Shown here piece by piece: positions 8,325 to 17,101 of a stretch of DNA of 64,000 nucleotides. Below the pieces are notes generated by a model. That model did not search any database. It was not told the origin of the DNA and was given only the letters and a program-made list of their open reading frames with translations. Every line of letters begins with the position of its first letter. Positions within the stretch are counted from its first letter, which is position 1. Made by a program: the position numbers and the translations under genes. Source of the stretch: Streptomyces sp. ISL-96 (GTDB taxonomy: Bacteria; Actinomycetota; Actinomycetes; Streptomycetales; Streptomycetaceae); contig NZ_JAGGPA010000035.1 of assembly GCF_018614035.1 (NCBI RefSeq), forward strand, positions 62,001 through 126,000, in the 5' to 3' direction.

Positions 8325-9605
8325 ATGGACCAACAGGAGCTGGAGAAGCGGCAGTTCGGACATCGTGCCCGGCTCGCTCTGTCCTCTGCCCAGGCCGGCG
8401 CGCTGGACCGGCAAGCGCATGCGGCACGCACCCTGTGGAACCTGCTGCACGACTGGTGGACCATGCTCCCGCGCGACAAGCGCACCCTGGCCGCGGCCGA
8501 TGCGGCCATCCGCCAGGCCCGCGCGGAGGTCGACTGGCTCGGAGCACTGCCCGCCCAGGCCGCCCAAGCGGTCCTCAAGACATATTTCCAGGCGTGGAAG
8601 AACTGCTGGGAGCGCCAGGCGGGGGCGCCGGAGTTCAAGGCCCGCTTCCGCACCGTGATGAGCGTGGACGTCCCCCAGGGCCGGGACCTTCACGTGGTGC
8701 GGGTGCACCGCCGCTGGGGCATGGTCAACATCCCCAAACTCGGCCGGATCCGCTTCCGCTGGACCAAAGACCTCCCCGTCGGAAGCCGCGCCGACAACAA
8801 CAACCGGATCACCGGCGCCCGGCTGGTCAAGGACGCCTTCGGCTGGCACATCGCGTTCCGCGTCCAGACCCTCACACCCAAGCCTGAGCCGCACACTGGG
8901 CCCGAGGTCGGCATCGACGTCGGCATCACCATCCCCCTCACCCTGTCCGACGGCGAACAGTACGACCACGGGTCCTGGCTCACGCCGAAGGAGCAGGCCA
9001 AGTTGCTGCGCTGGGAACAACGCGCCGCCCACCGCAAAGAGCACCGCGAGAAAGGCGAGCGCACCAGCCGCCGCCTGACTCGCGCATATGACCAGATCGC
9101 CCGCATCCGCGCGACAGCCAAGCGCCGGCGCGACGACTGGCAGCACAAGACCACTACCGAGATCGCAGTCAAGTACGGCACGGCCGTGGTCGAGGCACTC
9201 ACCATCACGAACATGACCGCCTCCGCGCGCGGCAGCATCGAGGCCCCGGGCCGCACCGTCGCCCAGAAGGCGGGCCTCAACCGGTCCATCTTGGGTGAGG
9301 CGTGGGGCCGTACCGTGGAACTCCTGACGTACAAGCTCGCCCACCGCGGCGGCACCCTCGCCAAGGTCCCCGCCCCCGGCACCTCCCAGCGTTGCTCGCA
9401 GTGCCACACCGTCACACCGGGCAGCCGGGAGTCCCAGGCCGTGTTCGTATGCAAGAACCCCGCGTGCGGCTGGGCGGGCAACGCCGACCACAACGCCGCA
9501 CGCAACCACTTGCACCTGTACCGGACGGGCCACGCGCTCGTCCCGGCTGCCGGGAGGGCAGTCGCAAGGCGCGCACGCCGCGTCAAGCCCGCCACCGCAA
9601 GGTAG
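8325..9605 (+). CDS. tnpB: TnpB RNA-guided endonuclease (IS605 OrfB)
   Basis: 426 aa from MDQQELEKRQFGHRARL. An in-frame ATG at 8307 is possible, but a TAGCGT -10-like box at 8311-8316 suggests the later start. RuvC-I is 'VGIDVGITIPLTL' (Asp), RuvC-II 'VVEALTITNM' (Glu), and the zinc finger 'CSQC...CKNPAC'. RuvC-III is 'NADHNAARN' (Asp). The catalytic set is therefore complete. TnpB cuts DNA at the excised donor site guided by RNA from the element right end, which maintains the IS. The C-terminal basic tail overlaps the likely guide-RNA region. Confidence 0.93.
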   Translation: MDQQELEKRQFGHRARLALSSAQAGALDRQAHAARTLWNLLHDWWTMLPRDKRTLAAADAAIRQARAEVDWLGALPAQAAQAVLKTYFQAWKNCWERQAGAPEFKARFRTVMSVDVPQGRDLHVVRVHRRWGMVNIPKLGRIRFRWTKDLPVGSRADNNNRITGARLVKDAFGWHIAFRVQTLTPKPEPHTGPEVGIDVGITIPLTLSDGEQYDHGSWLTPKEQAKLLRWEQRAAHRKEHREKGERTSRRLTRAYDQIARIRATAKRRRDDWQHKTTTEIAVKYGTAVVEALTITNMTASARGSIEAPGRTVAQKAGLNRSILGEAWGRTVELLTYKLAHRGGTLAKVPAPGTSQRCSQCHTVTPGSRESQAVFVCKNPACGWAGNADHNAARNHLHLYRTGHALVPAAGRAVARRARRVKPATAR

Positions 9606-9648
9606 GAGGGAATCTCCCTTATTCAGTTGACGAGGGAGAGCACTTCAA

Positions 9649-10122
9649 CAGCTCGGCCTGATCTCTTTCCTCGACATGAGGGACTTCGGACAGCTCAATA
9701 CGCTCGGCTCGCTGATCCTGCCGCACATCGCCTTCTCGCTGCCGTTCGCGGTGTGGATGCTGCGCGGCTTCGTCAAGGCGGTCCCCGAGGCGCTGGAGGA
9801 GGCGGCGTACATCGACGGCGCGAGCCGCTCCCGCTTCCTGTGGCAGATCCTTTTTCCGCTGGTCTTCCCCGGCCTCGTCGCGACCAGCGTCTTCTCCTTC
9901 ATCTCCACATGGAACGACTTCCTCTTCGCCAAGTCATTCATCATCAGCGACACCTCGCAGTCGACACTTCCGATGGCACTGCTGGTTTTCTTCAAGCCGG
10001 AGGAAAACGATTGGGGAGGGATCATGGCAGCCTCGACGGTGATGACTGTCCCGGTGCTGGTTTTCTTCGTACTCGTACAGCGACGCCTGGTCTCCGGACT
10101 GGGCGGAGCGGTTAAGGACTGA
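9649..10122 (+). pseudogene. sugar ABC transporter permease, 5' half lost
   Basis: The frame is open directly from the IS605 right end and reads QLGLISFLDMRDFGQLNT then the EAA-loop region 'WMLRGFVKAVPEALEEAAYIDGAS'. It ends 'VQRRLVSGLGGAVKD'. Only about 157 of the usual 280 residues remain, so the first transmembrane helices are missing. The family is MalG/DasC-like carbohydrate permeases. It sits 4 nt before the GH20 gene and was presumably its transport partner for chito-oligosaccharides. A restart at the ATG 9676 would not make a functional permease. Confidence 0.85.
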
Positions 10123-10126
10123 CGCC

Positions 10127-11800
10127 ATGCTCGATCTGGTACCGGCTCCCGGAGCCGCCGCCTGGGCGCCTCCCGCCCAGGGCCACTACCCCATCGGCCG
10201 CGACACCGCCCTGTTCGCCCGCCCCGGCACCGAGGGCGTGGCCCGCTGGCTGCGCGCCACGGTCGGTGCCGCCACCGGGCTGCCGCTGCCGGAGGGCACC
10301 GACAGTGACAACGAACGCGACAGCGGCAGCAACCGCATCGAGCTGCGCATCGACCCCGAGATCGAGCAGGACCTCGGCCCGGAGGGCTACCGCCTGGTCG
10401 TCGACGGCTACCTCGCCCTCATCGAGGGCGGCAGCGCGGCGGGCGTCTTCTGGGGCGCGCAGACGCTGCGTCAGCTGCTCGGCCCGGACGCCTTCCGGCG
10501 GGCGCCCGTCGACCCCGCGCGGGAGTGGTCCGTACCGATGGTGGCCATCGAGGACAAGCCGCGCTTCGCCTGGCGCGGCCTGATGCTCGACGTGTCACGC
10601 CACTTCATGCCCAAGGACGGCGTACTGCGCTATCTGGACCTCCTCGCCGCGCACAAGCTCAACGTCTTCCACTTCCACCTCACTGACGACCAGGGCTGGC
10701 GCATCGAGATCAAGCGCCACCCGAAACTGACGGAGACCGGTGCATGGCGGGCGCGCACCAAATGGGGCCACCGGTCGTCAAACCTGTGGACCGAGGCACC
10801 GCACGGCGGCTACTACACGCAGGGCGACATCCGCGAGATCGTCGCGTACGCCGCCGAGCGGCATATCACCGTCGTCCCGGAGATCGATATTCCGGGCCAC
10901 TCGCAGGCCGCGATCGCCGCGTATCCGGAGCTGGGCAATACAGACGTCATCGATACGACCGCCCTTTCCGTCTGGGACACCTGGGGCATCAACACGAACG
11001 TACTCGCCCCCACTGACAACACCCTCCGCTTCTTCGAGGGCGTCTTCGAGGAGGTGCTTGACCTCTTTCCCTCCACCTTCATCCACGTGGGCGGCGACGA
11101 GGCGCCCAAGATCCAGTGGAAGGAATCCCCGACGGCCCAGGCGCGTATCAAGGAACTCGGCCTGGCCGACGAGGAAGAGCTCCAGTCGTGGTTCATCGGC
11201 CACTTCGACATGTGGCTCACCGCGCGCGGCCGCCGCCTCATCGGCTGGGACGAGATCCTCCAGGGCGGCCTCGCGCGGGGAGCGGCGGTCTCGTCCTGGC
11301 GCGGTTACGCGGGCGGAATCGCCGCGGCCAAGGCAGGACACGACGTCGTCATGTGCCCCCAGCAGAAGGTGTACTTGGACCACCGCCAGGACGGCGGCCC
11401 GGACGAGCCGATGCCCATCGGGTACGTCCGCACGCTGGAGGACGTCTACCGCTTCGAGCCCGTACCGGCGGAGCTGACACCCGAGGAGGCGCGGCACGTC
11501 ATCGGCACCCAGGCCAACGTCTGGACCGAGGTGATGGAGAACCAGAGCCGCGTCGACTACCAGACGTTCCCTCGCCTGGCGGCGTTCGCCGAGGTCGCCT
11601 GGGCGGACCTGCCGGCACCGGCCGAACGCGACTTCGCCGGTTTCGAGGCGCGAATGACGGCGCACTACCGGCGGCTTGATGCTCTGGGGGTCGACTACCG
11701 GCCACCGGGCGGTCCGTTGCCCTGGCACAAGCGCCCGTCGCCCGACGGAAATCCAGCCACGCTCGGACGCCCGATCGAGGGGGCGCCCCCAAACGTGTGA
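10127..11800 (+). CDS. beta-N-acetylhexosaminidase, glycoside hydrolase family 20
   Basis: 557 aa. It cleaves terminal GlcNAc from chito-oligosaccharides with a substrate-assisted mechanism. The N-terminal GH20b domain ends near residue 140. The catalytic barrel starts 'RFAWRGLMLDVSRHFMP' and includes 'NVFHFHLTDDQGWRIEI' and 'PEIDIPGHSQAAIAAYPEL'. The catalytic pair Asp324-Glu325 is in 'HVGGDEAPK'. No signal peptide, so intracellular. It was last in a sugar-uptake operon now mostly deleted, so it has lost its transporter partners and perhaps its promoter. The window's nagE2 gene with a dre site also belongs to GlcNAc use. Confidence 0.92.
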   Translation: MLDLVPAPGAAAWAPPAQGHYPIGRDTALFARPGTEGVARWLRATVGAATGLPLPEGTDSDNERDSGSNRIELRIDPEIEQDLGPEGYRLVVDGYLALIEGGSAAGVFWGAQTLRQLLGPDAFRRAPVDPAREWSVPMVAIEDKPRFAWRGLMLDVSRHFMPKDGVLRYLDLLAAHKLNVFHFHLTDDQGWRIEIKRHPKLTETGAWRARTKWGHRSSNLWTEAPHGGYYTQGDIREIVAYAAERHITVVPEIDIPGHSQAAIAAYPELGNTDVIDTTALSVWDTWGINTNVLAPTDNTLRFFEGVFEEVLDLFPSTFIHVGGDEAPKIQWKESPTAQARIKELGLADEEELQSWFIGHFDMWLTARGRRLIGWDEILQGGLARGAAVSSWRGYAGGIAAAKAGHDVVMCPQQKVYLDHRQDGGPDEPMPIGYVRTLEDVYRFEPVPAELTPEEARHVIGTQANVWTEVMENQSRVDYQTFPRLAAFAEVAWADLPAPAERDFAGFEARMTAHYRRLDALGVDYRPPGGPLPWHKRPSPDGNPATLGRPIEGAPPNV

Positions 11801-12135
11801 GCCGTGAGGGAAGGAGCGTGCCGCGCTGTGCCGGGCCTGGGAGCGTGGAGGACCCCGGCTCGGCATGCGGCTCGGCACCGCTTGGCCTACGGCTCGGCCT
11901 ACGGCTTGGCATAAGTCGCAAGTCGCCCAAGAGGCGCTGAACAGTGCCAATTCGCACTCACCACCAATGAGGTGCGAAAGCGGACCAATGCCCTGGCCAG
12001 GGACGAGGGGCCCCTAGTGGACCCTCGCGTCGGCCGGTTCGCAAGATGTGCCAGAGTTGCCTCGTCCGGACTGTGAGCACGTACCGTACGGCGCAGCAGA
12101 CGGGACAGCCGGGACACCGGGAAGGGGCAGCTGGG
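11801..12135. other. intergenic region with short repeats and an inverted repeat
   Basis: No convincing gene. It has irregular tandem copies of 'ggctcggcctac'-like units at about 11857-11911. An inverted repeat at 11951-11978 (ttcgcactca / tgaggtgcgaa, one bulged base) could be a terminator for the hexosaminidase gene or an operator for the next operon. Confidence 0.5.
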
Positions 12136-13035
12136 TTGACCACGCACGCACCGCAGGCGGCGCAGTCCGTGACGCTCCCGGCCTCGCTCGACGAGGCCGT
12201 GGCGGCACTCACCGCCATGCCTGCCGCCGTGCCCGTCGCGGGCGGTACGGACTTGATGGCATCGGTGAACTCCGGGCAACTGCGGCCCGCCGCCCTGGTC
12301 GGGCTGGGCCGGATCAGCGAGATCCGGGGCTGGCAGTACCAGGACGGAAACGCGCTGCTCGGCGCCGGTCTCACGCACGCCCGGATGGGCCGGCCCGACT
12401 TCGCGGCCCTCATCCCGGCGCTGGCGGCGGCCGCGCGCGCCGCGGGCCCGCCCCAGATCCGTAACGCCGGGACCCTCGGCGGCAACATCGTCACCGCCGC
12501 GCCCACCGGCGACACCCTGCCCGTGCTGGCCGCGATGGAAGCGACGCTGGTGATCGCGGGACCGGGTGGCGTACGCCGCGAGACGCCCGTCTCCCACCTC
12601 CTCGCCGGCCGCGACATGCTGGGCGCCGGCGAGCTGATCGGCTTCGTGCGCGTACCGCTGCTGCACGCCCCCCAGGTCTTCTTCAAAGCCACCGGACGCA
12701 CCGGCCCCGGCCGCGCGACCGCGTCCGTGGCCCTGGTCCTCGACCCGGCGCGGCGCGAGGTGCGGTGCGCGGTGGGCGCCATCGCGCCGATGCCGCTGCG
12801 GCCCCTGGAGGCGGAGCGCTGGATCGCCTCGCTGATCGAGTGGGACGCGGACCGCAAGCTGGCGCCCGACGCGTGCGCGGCGTTCGGCGAGTACGTCGCC
12901 GCCGCCTGCATCCCGGACCCGGCTCCGGCGCCGGACGGGGCGGAGGCTCCCGCGCCGTTGCCGCCCGCCGTACTGCACCTGCGGCGCATGGTTGCCGCGC
13001 TGGCCCGACGAGCGCTGGGGAGGGCACTGTCGTGA
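12136..13035 (+). CDS. FAD-binding subunit of a molybdenum-hydroxylase-like complex (CoxM/XdhB type)
   Basis: 299 aa from TTG at 12136, preceded by GGAAGGGG about 9 nt upstream; starts at GTG 12073 or 12046 are possible. The PCMH FAD fold is shown by 'VPVAGGTDLMASVNSGQLRP', 'LLGAGLTHARM' and 'GPPQIRNAGTLGGNIVTAAPTGD'. It passes electrons from the 2Fe-2S subunit to an acceptor. It overlaps the next gene by 4 nt (GTGA), so the three genes are translationally coupled. The substrate of the complex cannot be told from sequence. Confidence 0.85.
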   Translation: MTTHAPQAAQSVTLPASLDEAVAALTAMPAAVPVAGGTDLMASVNSGQLRPAALVGLGRISEIRGWQYQDGNALLGAGLTHARMGRPDFAALIPALAAAARAAGPPQIRNAGTLGGNIVTAAPTGDTLPVLAAMEATLVIAGPGGVRRETPVSHLLAGRDMLGAGELIGFVRVPLLHAPQVFFKATGRTGPGRATASVALVLDPARREVRCAVGAIAPMPLRPLEAERWIASLIEWDADRKLAPDACAAFGEYVAAACIPDPAPAPDGAEAPAPLPPAVLHLRRMVAALARRALGRALS

Positions 13036-14777
13036 GCGAGAACGAGAACCCCGGTACGAACGCCGGCACGAACCCCGGTACGAACACCGGGGCGCCGGGA
13101 GCGCCGTACCCCGGCGGCTGGCAGCCGATCCCGCAGGGCGGTGAGTACGACGCGGAGGCCACGGCGTTCGTGCAGCTGCCCGAGGGCATGACGGACTTCG
13201 GCGGCTACGGCGAGTACGGCGACCCGCTGGCCGCGCCCGGCCACGACTACGTACCGCCGCAGATCGCTCCGCACGTGACCCCGCAGATCCCCCAGACGCC
13301 GTCGAGCGCGGCCGCGACCGACCCCGGCGCGACCGGGACCTGGACCGTGCAGGGCCCGGTGCCGGCTTCGAGCCCGGGCGAAATGCGGTGGCCGGAACCG
13401 GAGAGCCCGCAGGCGCCCGCCCCGGCGCACGAACCCGGGACGACGGGCCAGTGGAGCTTCGAATCGGCCCCGGAGCCGACGCCGCCGGTCGCGTCCGAGC
13501 TCACGGGCCAGTGGACGATCCCGGTGGCAGAGGGCGACCTCCCGGACGAATCCGGTGAGTTCACGACCTCCGCCCTGGCGTCCCACTGGGCCAGCACCCA
13601 CCCCCCGGCGACCCTGCCGGGCGGCGCGGCGTCCCCCTGGGCAAACACGGCCGAGGCAAGCCAGACCCTGCCGGGCGGCGCCCCCGCCCCATGGGCGGCA
13701 CAACCGCCACAGGCGCCCCACCCCGCGCACCTGGACCAGACGCAGACGTCCGACCCCGACCAGACGCACACCCCCCACCCCGAGCGGACGCAAACCTCCC
13801 ACCCCGAGCCGACGCACACCTCCTCCCACCTGACGCACGACTTCGAGCCGCACGCCTCGCACACCCCGCACCCCCCTCAGCCCATCGCCCCTGAGCCGCC
13901 GCAGCCGGCACCGCAGGACGCGACCGACGCCGCCTCGCAGTCCACGGTGCCGGGAGGGGACGTGCCGGGGCGCTCCCCGCAGGGCGTTGAACGCAACGAG
14001 CCCGAAGAAATCGCAGTACCCGAACGTTCGACGCCCGAGGAGACGCCACGGGGCGGCACCGACCCGGACGCTCCGGCCACTGACCCCGGCGCAGGAGCCG
14101 ACGCCGGAGCAGGAGCCGACGCCGGGGGCGCCGAGCCCGAGGCCCTGGGTGCCGGTACCGACCCCGTAGCGGAAGACGCCCACAGCGAGCACCCCCATGC
14201 CTCCTACGTCCTCCGGGTGAACGGCGCCGACCGCCCCGTCACAGAAGCCTGGATCGGCGAGTCCCTGCTCTACGTCCTGCGCGAGCGCCTCGGCCTGGCC
14301 GGCGCCAAGGACGGCTGCTCCCAGGGCGAATGCGGCGCCTGCGCCGTCCAGGTCGACGGCCGCCTAGTCGCCTCCTGCCTCGTGCCCGCCGCCACCACCG
14401 CCGGCAGCGAGGTCCGTACGGTAGAAGGCCTGGCCACCGACGGCGAACCGTCCGACGTCCAGCGCGCCCTCGCCAACTGCGGCGCGGTGCAGTGCGGTTT
14501 CTGCGTACCCGGCATGGCGATGACCGTCCACGATCTGCTCGAAGGCAATCACGCCCCGAGCGAGCTCGAAACCCGCCAGGCGCTGTGCGGCAACCTCTGC
14601 CGCTGCTCCGGCTACCGGGGCGTGCTGGAAGCGGTACGCGAGGTCGTGGCCGAGCGCGAAGCGACCGCCGCGTCGGAAGAAGCCCGTATCCCGCACCAGG
14701 CACCCCCCGGCGCCGGCAGCGTCCAGCACCCGCACGAGCACCCGCACGAGCACCCGCACGACGGAGGCATGGCGTGA
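13032..14777 (+). CDS. 2Fe-2S subunit of a molybdenum-hydroxylase-like complex with a 390-residue disordered N-terminus
   Basis: 581 aa, against about 160-200 for normal CoxS/XdhC subunits. Residues 1-390 are Pro/Thr/Gly/His-rich with short repeats (QTSDP, HTPHPE, TLPGGAA) and no domain. The last 190 hold both clusters: 'GCSQGECGACAVQVDG...C' and 'CGFCVPGM...CGNLCRCSGYRG'. The tail is His-rich (QHPHEHPHEHPHDGG), possibly metal binding. A 123-bp repeat shared with 34325-34448 lies inside the disordered part (13943-14065). Start GTG overlaps the previous stop; the end overlaps the next start. Confidence 0.85.
   Translation: MSENENPGTNAGTNPGTNTGAPGAPYPGGWQPIPQGGEYDAEATAFVQLPEGMTDFGGYGEYGDPLAAPGHDYVPPQIAPHVTPQIPQTPSSAAATDPGATGTWTVQGPVPASSPGEMRWPEPESPQAPAPAHEPGTTGQWSFESAPEPTPPVASELTGQWTIPVAEGDLPDESGEFTTSALASHWASTHPPATLPGGAASPWANTAEASQTLPGGAPAPWAAQPPQAPHPAHLDQTQTSDPDQTHTPHPERTQTSHPEPTHTSSHLTHDFEPHASHTPHPPQPIAPEPPQPAPQDATDAASQSTVPGGDVPGRSPQGVERNEPEEIAVPERSTPEETPRGGTDPDAPATDPGAGADAGAGADAGGAEPEALGAGTDPVAEDAHSEHPHASYVLRVNGADRPVTEAWIGESLLYVLRERLGLAGAKDGCSQGECGACAVQVDGRLVASCLVPAATTAGSEVRTVEGLATDGEPSDVQRALANCGAVQCGFCVPGMAMTVHDLLEGNHAPSELETRQALCGNLCRCSGYRGVLEAVREVVAEREATAASEEARIPHQAPPGAGSVQHPHEHPHEHPHDGGMA
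13943..14065 (+). repeat. dispersed repeat, copy 1 (inside a coding region)
   Basis: About 123 bp matching the reverse complement of 34325-34448 at roughly 85-90 percent by eye. Shared blocks include GGGAGGGGACGTG, CGGGGCGCTCCCCGCAGGG, GAACGCAACGAGCCCGAA, CGAACGTTCG and CCCGAGGAGACGCC. Here it is read in frame as part of the disordered N-terminus of the 2Fe-2S protein. Confidence 0.8.
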
Positions 14778-17101
14778 GCAACGACGCGGCCACCGCGACC
14801 AGCACCACGGCGGTCGACGGCGCCCAGCCCGAGCACCGCCCCGAGGCACCCGCCCACGGCCTCGGCGCGTCCCTGGCCCCGGCCGACGCGCGCGCGAAGA
14901 CGGAGGGCACGTTCCCGTACGCGGCCGACCTGTGGGCGGAGGGCCTGTTGTGGGCCGCCGTACTGCGCTCGCCGCACGCCCACGCCCGTATCGTCTCGGT
15001 CGACACGTCCGCTGCGTCCGAGATGCCGGGGGTACGGGCCGTAGTCACGCACCAGGACGTGCCGGGCGACCCCGCGCACGGCCGCAGCGTCGCCGACCGC
15101 CCCGTTTTCGCCTCCGACCTGGTACGCCACCACGGCGAGGCCATCGCCGCCGTGGCTGCCGACCACCCGGACACGGCTCGCCTGGCAGCCGCCGCCATCG
15201 CGGTCGAGTACGAGATCCTCGAACCGGTCACCGACCCCGAGCAGGCCTTCGCGGCCGAGCCGCTGCACCCCGACGGCAACCTGATCCGCCACATCCCGCT
15301 GAGCTACGGCGACCCCGAGGTCGCGGGCGAGGTGATCGTCGAGGGCCTGTACCGCATCGGCCGCCAGGACCCGGCGCCCATCGGCGCCGAGGCCGGCCTC
15401 GCCGTCCCGCGTCCGGACGGCGGCGTGGAGATCTACACGGCGTCGACGGATCCCCATACGGATCGCGACCGCGCGGCGGCCTGCTTCGGGCTGGAGCAGG
15501 AGCGCGTGAAGGTTGTGGTGACGGGTGTCCCGGGCGCGACGGGCGACCGTGAGGACGGCAGCTTCCAGATCCCGTTGGGGCTGCTTGCGTTGAAGACGGG
15601 GTGCCCCGTCAAGCTGGCAGCTACGCGGGAGGAGTCCTTCCTCGGCCACGCTCATCGCCACCCGACTCTGCTGCGCTACCGCCACCACGCGGACGCGGAA
15701 GGCCGGTTGGTGAAGGTGGAGGCGCAGATTCTTCTGGACGCAGGCGCGTACGCCGACGCCTCGTCGGAGTCGCTGGCGGCGGCGGTGGCTTTCGCGTGCG
15801 GTCCGTACGTCGTGCCGCACGCCTTTATTGAGGGTTGGGCGGTCCGTACCAATAACCCCCCGTCGGGTCACGTGCGCGGCGAAGGCGCTCTGCAGGTGTG
15901 CGCGGCGTACGAGGGCCAGATGGACAAGCTGGCGGCGAAGCTCGGGCTCGACCCGGCGGAACTGCGGCTGCGCAATGTGCTGGCGACGGGTGATCTGCTG
16001 CCTACGGGGCAGACGGTGACGTGCCCGGCCCCCGTGGCCGAGCTGCTGCGGTCGGTGCGCGACTTCCCGCTTCCCGCGCTGCCCAAGGACGCCCCCCAGG
16101 ACGAGTGGCTGCTGCCGGGCGGCCCGGAGGGCGCGGGGGAGCCGAGCGCGGTGCGCCGGGGCGTCGGATACGCGGTCGGCATGGTGCACATGCTGGGCGC
16201 GGAGGGCACGGACGAGGTCTCGACGGCCACGGTGAAGGTCCAGGGCGGGGTCGCTACGGTGATCTGTGCGGCGGTCGAGACGGGCGGCGGGTTCTCGACG
16301 CTGGCGCGTCAGATCGTCCAGGAGATCCTGGGCGTCGAAGAGGTGCATGTCGCGTCGGTGGACACGGACCAGCCTCCGGCGGGCCCCGCGACGCACGGCC
16401 GCCACACGTGGGTGTCGGGCGGCGCGGTGGAGCGGGCGGCGAAGATGGTACGTACGCAGCTGCTCCAGCCGCTGGCGCACAAGTTCGGGATGTCGACTGA
16501 GCTGCTGCAGATCGCGGACGGGAAGATCACGTCGTACGACGGAGTGCTGTCGACGACGGTGATGGAGGCGATGGAGGGCAAGGAGCTGTGGGCGACGGCG
16601 CAGTGCCGGCCGCATCCTACGGAGCCGCTCGATGACGCGGGTCAGGGTGACGCGTTTGTGGGGCTGGCGTTTTGTGCGATCCGCGCGATCGTGGACGTCG
16701 ATATTGAGCTGGGCTCGATTCGCGTGGTGGAGATGGCGGTGGCGCAGGATGTGGGCCGCGTCCTGAACCCGGCGCAGCTGGCGACCCGCATCGAGGCGGG
16801 CGTCACACAGGGCGTGGGCGCGGCGCTGACGGAGAACCTGCGTACGCCGCGAGGGCTGATCCGCCATCCGGACCTCACGCATTACGCCCTGCCGACGGCG
16901 CTGGACGCGCCGGACATCCGGATCGTGAAGCTGGTGGAGGAGCGGGACGTGGTGGCCCCGTTCGGCGCGAAGCCGGTCAGCGCGGTGCCGGTGGTGACGT
17001 CCCCGGCGGCGGTGGCCTCGGCGGTGCGGGCGGCCACGGGGCGGCCGGTGAACCGGCTGCCGATCAGGCCGCAGGCGGCGGTTGCGGTGGCGGGGGGGTA
17101 A
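14774..17101 (+). CDS. molybdopterin-binding (large) subunit homologue, atypical active site
   Basis: 775 aa from GTG overlapping the previous TGA. It has the aldehyde oxidase/xanthine dehydrogenase a/b-hammerhead ('YAADLWAEGLLWAAVLRSPHAHARI') and Mo-binding domains ('RGEGALQVCAAYEGQMDKLA', 'QDVGRVLNPAQLATRIEAGVTQGVG'). The canonical GGGFGGK segment is replaced by 'GATGDREDGSF'. The catalytic 'GVGEPP' region reads 'GAKPVSAVPVV', without the conserved Glu. Either the chemistry differs or the protein has another role. No Mo-cofactor insertion chaperone gene is adjacent. Confidence 0.82.
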   Translation: MSNDAATATSTTAVDGAQPEHRPEAPAHGLGASLAPADARAKTEGTFPYAADLWAEGLLWAAVLRSPHAHARIVSVDTSAASEMPGVRAVVTHQDVPGDPAHGRSVADRPVFASDLVRHHGEAIAAVAADHPDTARLAAAAIAVEYEILEPVTDPEQAFAAEPLHPDGNLIRHIPLSYGDPEVAGEVIVEGLYRIGRQDPAPIGAEAGLAVPRPDGGVEIYTASTDPHTDRDRAAACFGLEQERVKVVVTGVPGATGDREDGSFQIPLGLLALKTGCPVKLAATREESFLGHAHRHPTLLRYRHHADAEGRLVKVEAQILLDAGAYADASSESLAAAVAFACGPYVVPHAFIEGWAVRTNNPPSGHVRGEGALQVCAAYEGQMDKLAAKLGLDPAELRLRNVLATGDLLPTGQTVTCPAPVAELLRSVRDFPLPALPKDAPQDEWLLPGGPEGAGEPSAVRRGVGYAVGMVHMLGAEGTDEVSTATVKVQGGVATVICAAVETGGGFSTLARQIVQEILGVEEVHVASVDTDQPPAGPATHGRHTWVSGGAVERAAKMVRTQLLQPLAHKFGMSTELLQIADGKITSYDGVLSTTVMEAMEGKELWATAQCRPHPTEPLDDAGQGDAFVGLAFCAIRAIVDVDIELGSIRVVEMAVAQDVGRVLNPAQLATRIEAGVTQGVGAALTENLRTPRGLIRHPDLTHYALPTALDAPDIRIVKLVEERDVVAPFGAKPVSAVPVVTSPAAVASAVRAATGRPVNRLPIRPQAAVAVAGG

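Larger units (their letters stand above)
7700..9648. mobile_element. IS200/IS605-family element (divergent tnpA and tnpB)
   Basis: The arrangement tnpA(-) tnpB(+) back to back is that of IS605. Subterminal hairpins are visible: CTCCGACT/AGTCGGAG (7717-7754) and CCCTG-TTTGC-CAGGG (7790-7804) on the left; on the right a GGGA-ATC-TCCC hairpin and a CTCCC...GGGAG hairpin followed by agcacTTCAA near 9648, the usual right-end layout. The right boundary is fairly firm because the permease frame resumes at 9649. The left boundary is approximate. The 3' end of tnpB plus the right end is where the guide (omega) RNA is expected. Confidence 0.8.

Noticed and set aside
13720..13870. Possible CRISPR-like spaced repeats (QTSDP/HTPHPE codons)
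   Set aside because: In-frame degenerate coding repeats of a disordered protein; no constant repeat or spacer length. No CRISPR array seen in the window.
11958..14198. 746-aa minus-strand ORF
   Set aside because: Opposite the FAD and 2Fe-2S genes, which have clear domains.
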